Assembly: GCA_037447655.1 (NCBI GenBank)
Contig: JBBHKE010000893.1
Coordinates: 845,352-909,351 of the forward strand
Source: Zygnema cylindricum
Taxonomy: Eukaryota; Streptophyta; Zygnematophyceae; Zygnematales; Zygnemataceae
Direction: 5' to 3'
Length of the DNA stretch: 64,000 nt
The translations under genes were made by a program, and so were the position numbers. This document shows positions 57,099 to 64,000 of the stretch, one piece after another (the first letter of the stretch is position 1; each line of letters opens with the position of its first letter). Under the pieces are notes generated by a model that saw nothing but the letters and a program-made list of their open reading frames with translations, was not told where the DNA came from and did not search any database.

Positions 57099-57639
57099 CA
57101 CCGCCAATCGCTATTAGTGTAGAAGTTTCTTTAGCTTATATGAATAAATACCGTAGTTTACGCAAATTAAAAATTTGAAAATTTCGAAAAAAAACATACA
57201 TTCTAATTTGGGTCTTTGAAAAAAACAAATGTCGGTCGCAAACATGCTTTCACTAATATAGGTACTTGTACAAAATCTGACAAATCGTACACAAAAACTA
57301 TGTTCACACAGTCGAAACGCGGTTGCTGGACCAATATGTGCGAACGTCATATTTGACAGCCCGATTTCATCCCTTTTTAGAGCGCATGTTCTCATTCGTC
57401 CACGGTTACTAAACATACTGATTTGTACTTTTTCACTTAAAAGGTACGAATATGTACGGCCTTACACTGACCATACACCACACTATTTAAACGACAACGT
57501 ACTTCCATTTTGTACGGTACTTGGAAAATATCCCTAAATGGCGTACAGAAAAAAATAGAATAAGCCACGCTATTTGAGAATAAAAACAAAAAAAGCGGGA
57601 CGGAATTAGCGTACACTACGCTAATAGCGATTGGCGGTG
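57099..57639. mobile_element. MITE of the CACCGCC family (541 bp)
   Basis: Ends CACCGCCAATCGCTATTAGTG and CGCTAATAGCGATTGGCGGTG are inverses; the left flank is TA and the right is TT. The interior is related, in reverse orientation, to 63317-63720 (shared CGTGTGAACGTTC-, TACGATTTGTCAGATTTTGTAC- and AAGTACCGTA-type passages). Confidence 0.7.
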
Positions 57640-57719
57640 TTCACCTTGAATCGTTATTACTTATTAGACTATAGAAATTGTTAGAGTAAAAGAAAAAATT
57701 AGCGTCATTTATTCTAATA

Positions 57720-58532
57720 CAGTAGAACCTGTCTAAAACAATACTCCTGGGACCGGTGGTTGGTATTGAATTAGAGAGGTTATTGAATTACGACGCTCGA
57801 CACTGGTCACCTGTTCACCCAACCCCACGTCACTTGCAATAAAACACTTCCTCTGAGACGGTTCCGACAAGCTCCCCCTCTGGGTCATCGGAAAATACAA
57901 AAATCCTCGATGCTTCAAGAATATCAACCGTGAGAGCCTGGGCTGCACTTACCGAAGTAATGCAAAGGCGTGGATGACGCAGAGCGTTTTTTTGGAGTGG
58001 CTGAAAGCGTTTGACCTTCATGTTATCAATCGCAAAGTCCTTTTAATTCTTCACAACTGCAGTGCGCATGTCCCCCTTGATGAGCTCCCTACTCGCATCC
58101 AGCTGCGAAATACCACCATCTTCTACCTTCCTCCCAACATGACGTCCAAAATCCAGCCTTGTGATGCCGGTATCATCCGCAATTTTAAAGGTTATTACCG
58201 CCGTCGATTCAACCGTCTGCTACTGCAGTGCCTTGAGGACGGAGCTGACCAACCGGAGAGAATCGACGTGCTACAAGCTATCCGACTGGCTGTTCCCGCG
58301 TGGGAAATGGACGTCAAAACCGACACCGTCCAGAACTGCTATAGGCACTGCCAGATCCGCACGACGGAGGCCTCTTCGCAGGCAGTACTAACTGAGGAGG
58401 ATCTCATCGACCAGGATGTTATTGGCGAGCTGGAGTCACAGATCACCAGGTTGCGCTACGGAAACCCAATGGACATCAGGAACCTTCTCAACTATCCGGA
58501 TGAGGATGTTATATCCTATACGCCGACGTTTG
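57720..58532 (+). mobile_element. Tigger/pogo-type DNA transposon fragment in MYG1 intron
   Basis: The left end CAGTAGAACCTGTCTAAAAC follows a TA, as in Tigger/pogo elements. After ~110 bp the transposase begins mid-protein: LPLWVIGKYKNPRCFKNINR, AWMTQSVFLEWLKAFDL, LILHNCSAHVPLDELP, FYLPPNMTSKIQPCDAGIIR (DDE_1 domain). The second catalytic Asp is replaced (LHNCSAH where LxDN is usual). The ORF (from 57974 or earlier, with a stop/frame problem near 57850) runs into the 10-N gap. The N-terminal DNA-binding part is missing, so it is an internally deleted, inactive copy. Confidence 0.82.
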
Positions 58533-58542
58533 NNNNNNNNNN
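58533..58542. other. Assembly gap (10 N)
   Basis: Ten N of probably arbitrary length. The Tigger fragment ends on its left and the MYG1 late exons begin ~60 bp to its right, so the missing DNA may hold the rest of the transposon and the middle MYG1 exons. Confidence 0.95.
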
Positions 58543-58604
58543 TTTAATTTCGTTTACATGATTATTAGTGTTATTATTAATGTCTATGGAACTCTTCCCC
58601 GAAG

Positions 58605-58703
58605 TCGTGGCTTCCGGCTCGGGCAATTGTCATGGAAAGCTTGGCTGACCGAAAAAAAATTCACGAGAGTGGAGAAATATTTGTTTTAAAGTCATATTGT
58701 CCG
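58605..58703 (+). CDS. MYG1: MYG1 exonuclease, third-last exon
   Basis: 33 codons: SWLPARAIVMESLADRKKIH, then SGEIFVLKSYCP. SWLPAR is a conserved MYG1 motif and the segment matches plant MYG1 well. The donor CCG/GTGAGG is in phase 0. The acceptor is inferred as CCCGAAG ending at 58604; a longer exon is possible. The approximately 150 residues that should precede it in the protein are not found between 52376 and here. Confidence 0.9.
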
Positions 58704-58755
58704 GTGAGGCTTTTCTTTATTTATATATATGTAATGATTATTTTGATAATTGTAA

Positions 58756-58940
58756 TTGTTCTTGTTGTTTTTCCCTCTCCTGCTGCTTTCCTTTGACCTC
58801 TCCTTCTACCTCTCCTGTCTTCCTCTGTCCTCTCCTTCTTTCTCTCCTTCTCCCTCTCCTTCTCCCTCTCCTCCCTCTCCTCCTCCCCCTCCTCCTCCTC
58901 CTCCCTCTCCTTCTCTCTCTCCTTCTCTCTCCCCTTCTCA
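58756..58940. repeat. CT-rich microsatellite in MYG1 intron
   Basis: CTCTCCTTCTCCCTCTCCTCC-type repeats. The long pyrimidine tract may serve the next acceptor; ORFs here are spurious. Confidence 0.9.
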
Positions 58941-59036
58941 AGGTATCTGTAATTATTATTGTGATTATTAGTACATTTGCTTTAATTTTTATTGTTAATA
59001 CAATTTTTGTTTTTGTTTTTTTTTTTTTTATGGCAG

Positions 59037-59108
59037 TGGAAAGCGCATTTAGCCGAACTGGAGGAAGAATTGAAATTGGACCCTCTTCCAAAATATATTA
59101 TCTATGAG
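59037..59108 (+). CDS. MYG1: MYG1 exonuclease, second-last exon
   Basis: 24 codons between TTATGGCAG and GAG/GTAACC: WKAHLAELEEELKLDPLPKY, then IIYE. This follows SYCP in frame (CPW is the conserved junction). The donor GTAA is followed at once by a run of 18 C (59113-59130). Confidence 0.93.
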
Positions 59109-59707
59109 GTAACCCCCCCCCCCCCCCCCCGGTTGACTTTCAAAACATGTTTATAGCCTTTCTTTTTGAAAAAATATTATAGTGATCACCAGTGATGCGT
59201 GATAATACTGAGATTAATAGTAAGATGATAACCAATATGTACTTTTTGGAAAGGGACTCGGTAGTCGATTGTGTACTCTCTTTTGAAGGGTCTCGGTTTA
59301 TCGAGCCCATAGGTGCTATCATCAATTATTGCATGTATCAATATCGATATCCGGATATCATCAGTATGCGTACAATTCTATTTGTACATTTTGTTTCTCA
59401 AGCTGTCCTCGGCACGGTACGGTACTGTACGCTTTTGAATTCCCGATTTTCCCTTAGGGAAACATTTACGTTTAGTAAATGCTGACTTTGTACTTGGATT
59501 TTTATTGTTTTTCGTATTTTATTTAAGGAATTTGTCCTATCAAGTGTTTGGTCAAATAAATCGACGCCCATATGTTCCATACACTTATGTTAGTTTAGTT
59601 CGTCGAAAAAATTGATATAGTAAAAGATTAAAATATTTTGCCCTTTTCATTTTTTCTTGATTCTTTTTTTAACATTATTACTATTCACTGTTTTTTTTTA
59701 TTTCTAG

Positions 59708-59935
59708 GATGAAAGAAGTCACGCTTGGAGAGTTCAAGCGATTTCGGTCGCCCCGGGAAAATTTGAGAGTCGAAAACCTCTCCCGACTCCATGGCGAGGA
59801 CTACGAGACGAAGAACTTTCGTCCGTATCTGGAATCGAGGGCGGTGTTTTTGTCCACATGAGTGGTTTTATTGGTGGAAATAAAACCTTTGAAGGAACCG
59901 TAGAAATGGCGAAAAAAGCCTTAACTTTGGATTAG
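59708..59935 (+). CDS. MYG1: MYG1 exonuclease, last exon
   Basis: Acceptor TTTCTAG ends at 59707; 75 codons plus TAG. DERSHAWRVQAISV, SRKPLPTPWRGLRDEELSSV, GIEGGVFVHMSGFIGGNKT: the near-invariant MYG1 C-terminus (WRGLRDEEL, FVH.SGFIGGN), most like plant versions. It completes the protein in frame with the previous exon. Confidence 0.96.
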   Translation, partial: DERSHAWRVQAISVAPGKFESRKPLPTPWRGLRDEELSSVSGIEGGVFVHMSGFIGGNKTFEGTVEMAKKALTLD

Positions 59936-59936
59936 A

Positions 59937-60240
59937 TGCGTCGCGGAAATAGTTTGAATGGCTTTAATCAGGTTTAAACATTTTGAAATGGTGTTTAAAC
60001 AGTGTTGAAATGGTATTTGCAGATTGTGTGGTCTTAAAAAAACCTTAAACCTCATTAGAATTAATTAGACCTCATTAGAGTGGCATTAGAATGGCGGTAC
60101 AATGGCACTAAACGGCATTAAATGACGTTGAAATGGGTTTGTCGTCACAAAGTGACGTTCTAATGGTGTTAAAACGCCATTAAATGGCGTTATAACGTCA
60201 TTAAATGGCGTTACGATGGAGTTCACTTTTTCAAATGGCT
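59937..60240. repeat. MYG1 3' flank with short AATGGCGTTA-type repeats
   Basis: Irregular repeats of ATTAAATGGCGTTA and relatives over ~180 bp (60070-60230). Probably 3' UTR or intergenic. 60240-61180 is T-rich with no feature seen. Confidence 0.65.
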
Positions 60241-61179
60241 CCAGATAAATTTTGATTTCGCCTTTTTTGGAGGGATGTTTTGGTAAAACAAACCTGGAGC
60301 GAAACTATCAAAAAAAAGGGACATGATGAAGTGTTCCAACTTCAGTTGGATGATATCTGATAATCGGTTTTTTATTTTTTTCTTTTTTCATTTCAATTAT
60401 TTTTCAACTTTTTGTTTTTACTTTCTTTGAACTTTTTGTATTTATGTTTTTTTTTAACCCTCTTTTGAAGCTGATATGGGACTTTGATATCATTGATTAT
60501 TTAAAAGTTTATGGCAATTTTTGCAATGTTTTACCAAAAAAATGACTTTTTTCTCAACCATTTTTGGTGGTAAAGATGGTATTCGCTCATGTGTTCCTAT
60601 CCCCTCTTTTTTTTTTTTTTTTTTAGAGTTCTTGGTTTAACTTGTGTTCATTTTTTTTTTTTTTCTGAATCAAGGTTTCGAGCCTCTGAAAAGTAAAGAT
60701 CCTTTTGAAAAAAATATGTAAATTTTATAACTCGAAATGATGGAACGTCTTAGAATCACCAACTTAATTTGACTAAACCACGTATAGCGAAATGTGAAAC
60801 ATTTTGCTGTTTTGTAATTGTTTTTGCTTTTCTACTGTGCAGCAGCAAAAGCAAGTGCTCATGTCTACCAGAATGCAATACTTGTGACTACAAATGACCA
60901 TCGCACTTTTTAATAAAGTCGGCCCCCATTTATAACAAATGAATTCCCACGGATATTAATAGTGACATCAAGTATCCTTCACAGTCAGTCTGTTCCAGCA
61001 GTTGCAGTAGGGACAAGTTTTTCCTTTTTTTCCCTAGTTTTTTCTTTTTACTTTTTTTCTTTGTTTTTTTTCATTCTGAATCCCAAAAGGAGTACAACGG
61101 CTCACATAGACCACCAGCTATCTAAAAATTAGGGTTGTGTAGCGGTAGCCCTTTGGCTCATAACCGACACTTACATTTT

Positions 61180-61530
61180 TTGACCTATCGATAATTAATA
61201 CATCGAGTATCGAGATAGAGATAAAAAAATATTGGTATAACTCAGTACTGAGTCCGTACAAAAGATCTACAAAGTCCGGACTGAATTGTGAACCCGCCCT
61301 ATGTTTTGGTACACCGACGGAAAAAAATCGTTGATCCCGGAGCGATATATTGGCCCCCCTCGCCGACCGATATTATCGAATTCATGGCGATGTTATCAAA
61401 GCCATCGCGATACTGTCGATATTATCGAAACCATCGCGATATTATCGAAATATTCGCGATACTATCGAAATTATCACGATATTATCGAAACCATTGCGAT
61501 ATTATCGAAATTATCGCGATAGGAAATTTA
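61180..61530. repeat. ATTATCGAAA..CGCGAT ~21-bp tandem repeats
   Basis: About seven units of GATATTATCGAAACCATCGC type between 61365 and 61522, preceded by CGATA-rich sequence. 61530-62360 shows no gene. Confidence 0.8.
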
Positions 61531-62360
61531 CCGATAGACAACACGACAGAAGAAAGTATAATGTTTTGTACAATACTAGCACAGTATTAGTGGAAATTTA
61601 TAGAATAATAGTAGAACATCTGTAAGAAATTAGTAAAACATTAGTAAGATAGTCGTCAAATGTTTTGTGGTACCAATAGAAGAGCTATAATACTTCCAAG
61701 TTTAAAATATCAGGATAGAATTCATGCACCGGTTGGACAGAGATCAAAGCTTTTGAGTTGAAATGATAAAAAAATGATCATTAAAATGTAATTAAAATGG
61801 AAAAAAACGAAAAACGACAAAAACAACGAAACCAATGGTGATCAAAATGATGATCTGATTCAAACGCAATTCAAAATTATTTCAGTGTTGGATGGTTTTT
61901 TTTTCTTTTTTTATTATTGGCTAAGAAGAAGGTGTGTACATGCCGATTGTTCAGCTTTCAGAGACCCTAAATCACGGTCATTACTTTTCTCTACATAGCT
62001 AGAAAAATGCACAGAACTAAGAGAAACGCAACGATTTTGAATGTGTGTGATTTTTTTTATTTTTTTTAATTTAACTTACCCAAGTCAAATGTGCAACAGT
62101 GAGCCTAATTTGGTTGAAATGTTGAATGACTTCCAACCTCTTTGGAGTTTTATAATACGTTTTGATTGCTTACTTCCTCCTAAGGACCAACATTTAGGGT
62201 TGCAAACTTTTATTCTTATGTATGCAACGTTAGAAACTAACAAGAACTGGAGCTTAAACAACAACTAAAAAAAAAAAAAAAAAACCGACTTTATTAAAAA
62301 GCGCGATGGTAAACCATCTGAGTCCACGGGAACAAAAAGGGGCAGCAAGCTAAAACTGAA

Positions 62361-64000
62361 AAACTACACCGCTAATAGTTATTAGTGTTAAAGTTTTTTT
62401 CGCCACTTAAAACATTTTTTCTTCGTGCACACTTGTCAGATTGTCAATCCGATGATTGTTATTGGAAGGCAAGATTCTCGCCTTCCTATTGGCTGTCTCC
62501 AATTGTAAACAAACACAAATTGTTTCATGATAAGCGCTACTCTGAAACTCCATCAAGTAAAAATACTTGTGACGGAGTGTCACGTAAACTTATGACTAGT
62601 GGAGAACACTTGGAGCCGTTGTTACGTATAATGTGTTTTTGATAGAGTGACATAGTGTGGTCTTACATCACACCATTTCATGTGCCCTTTAGATTTTTAT
62701 GCGTAAATTGCAAGGAATTTCCTTGGAGACGTATGCTGAGGTCAGGAAGCTACTCTATTTTACGTATTAAGAAATATGTGGATGTACACGCACTACAAAA
62801 AAATGATTTAAAATAGTGTGGGTTTCACGGTATACGCAAGAAAATAAGAATGTGCGTTTAGACCATAGTTCAAAAGTAGGTTTTTTTATGGTAGGCCTTT
62901 GGTAGGCGCACAAAACTTTGCACAAAACTCGCGCAACGTAGGCACTGTATGTGTGTGCGTCGTGCACACTCATGTACGAACGTCCGAATCTGACGTAAGA
63001 TCAAAGTACAGCGCACGCCGCCGGACGATTTTTTTAGCGAACTGACACGGCGTAGGATGACATTCCGTGGGAAAAAAAACCGGGAAAAAAAAAACGCGGA
63101 CGGGCAACCAAACAAAATTTCTACCGTGAATGAACCACTTGAAAAAAAAAAAAAAAAAAGTAGATTACAGATCCAGCAAACCGGCCACAAACTAAAAACT
63201 GCCAAAGAAAGGAATACAGTTAAGGCAACATCCCAACATTGCATAAAATGTAAGGAAACACTATATGCGGTTCTTTAGTTCACTGCACCGCCTATATGCG
63301 GTTCTCAAGTTCACTACACCGCCAACCGCTATTAGCGTAGTGTCGGCTAATTCCTTTCCGGTTTTTTTTAAATTCGCAAATAGCGTAGTTTATTCTATTT
63401 GTTTCATTACTTTTATTAGGGCTATTTTCCAAGTACCGTAAAAAATGAAAGTACGTTGTCTCTTAAATAGAGTGGTGTACGGTCAGTGTCAAACCGTACA
63501 TAAATGTACCTTTTTAAGTTAAAAAGTACAATAAATTAGTTTTAGTAGCCGCGGACGCATGAGAATGTGCGTTCTAAAAAGGAAAAAAAACCACGTCGTA
63601 AAAAATCCCGCTCACACGTATTCGTCTGACAGCCGCGTTTCGACCGTGTGAACGTTCGATTTTTGTACGATTTGTCAGATTTTGTACGGTTACCTATAGT
63701 AGTGTAAGCATTTTTGCAACTGACATTTTTTTTACGGACAGTTCATAGCTTTTTCGGAAAGTTGTTTTGCAGCCACCAACGGGGTTGGTCCGTAGGTTTT
63801 GGTAATTTTTTTGGCAGTGTGGTATTTTTTTTTTTTTATCGTCCCATACTGCCTGGTTGGTCAATTTGTGGCTTTATTTAGTGTGGCCCTCAAAATTGCA
63901 GACGCTAATATGACAGATTGTCCTTTCGTAAGTTGTGTTATGGGATTTTCATGTGATCTTTTTAAATCGCCTACTTTGATCAGCGGCCGTCCGATCGTCC
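62361..64000. repeat. Mixed dispersed repeats at the window end
   Basis: 62363-62500: block with the ACACCGCTAATAGTTATTAG end and CCACTTAAAAC, as in the PCNA intron. 62865-63010: relative of the 4340 repeat. 63260-63330: a ~31-bp unit (TATATGCGGTTCT..TTCACT.CACCGCC) tandemly duplicated. 63317 onward: CACCGCC-family MITE related to 57099-57639 in reverse orientation, right end not seen. 63920-64000: third copy of the ATGTGATC..CCGTCCGATCGTCC repeat. No genes. Confidence 0.65.

Overview
This looks like nuclear DNA of a plant-lineage eukaryote with a large, repeat-rich genome. The gene fragments carry spliceosomal introns, and the recognisable proteins (PCNA and MYG1) match green-plant versions most closely. 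The larger retrotransposon has a plant-style primer binding site, and interspersed CCCTAA-type telomere-like sequence is present. A streptophyte alga is my best guess; the species cannot be fixed from this window. Coding sequence is a few percent of the window, and the rest is introns, transposons in several layers, satellites and simple repeats.

Layout. 1-2348: the 3' half of a PCNA gene (three exons, + strand) with decayed partial copies of its exons in the introns. 2349-8650: dispersed and tandem repeats and pyrimidine-rich DNA. 8655-12291: an unrecognised minus-strand gene whose main reading frame is open for about 638 codons except for two stop codons. 12900-18020: satellite-like sequence, with telomere-motif palindromes, a ~750-bp inverted repeat, and nested 55-bp, 62-bp and 30-bp tandem arrays. 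18297-34687: a nest of transposons. An OTU-protease-like ORF sits directly before a piggyBac transposase. That transposase is split by a chromodomain-type Ty3/gypsy element (20390-32932, target duplication ACGGG), which contains a Ty1/copia element (25347-30670), which itself holds two short insertions. 34740-42900: diverged ~185-bp repeats, a long-terminal-inverted-repeat element, and simple repeats including a run of 40 G.

42938-46694 is a complete three-exon GH30 glycoside hydrolase (endo-beta-1,6-galactanase type, 541 residues). 48266-49132 (minus strand) holds parts of a GNAT acetyltransferase gene. 51866-59935 holds the first exon and last three exons of MYG1, a DHH-like exonuclease. 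Its middle exons are not visible: a ~2-kb duplicated segment, three families of small DNA transposons, a Tigger/pogo fragment and a 10-N assembly gap lie between them. From 59936 to the end I see only repeats and AT-rich sequence.

The host genes are unrelated housekeeping or cell-wall functions and show no sign of working together. The most informative content is the layering of mobile elements. It includes a reading-frame-restoring retrotransposon insertion, a hAT element beside a paralogous site that looks like its excision footprint, and an OTU-protease/piggyBac pairing I do not recognise as a described transposon type.
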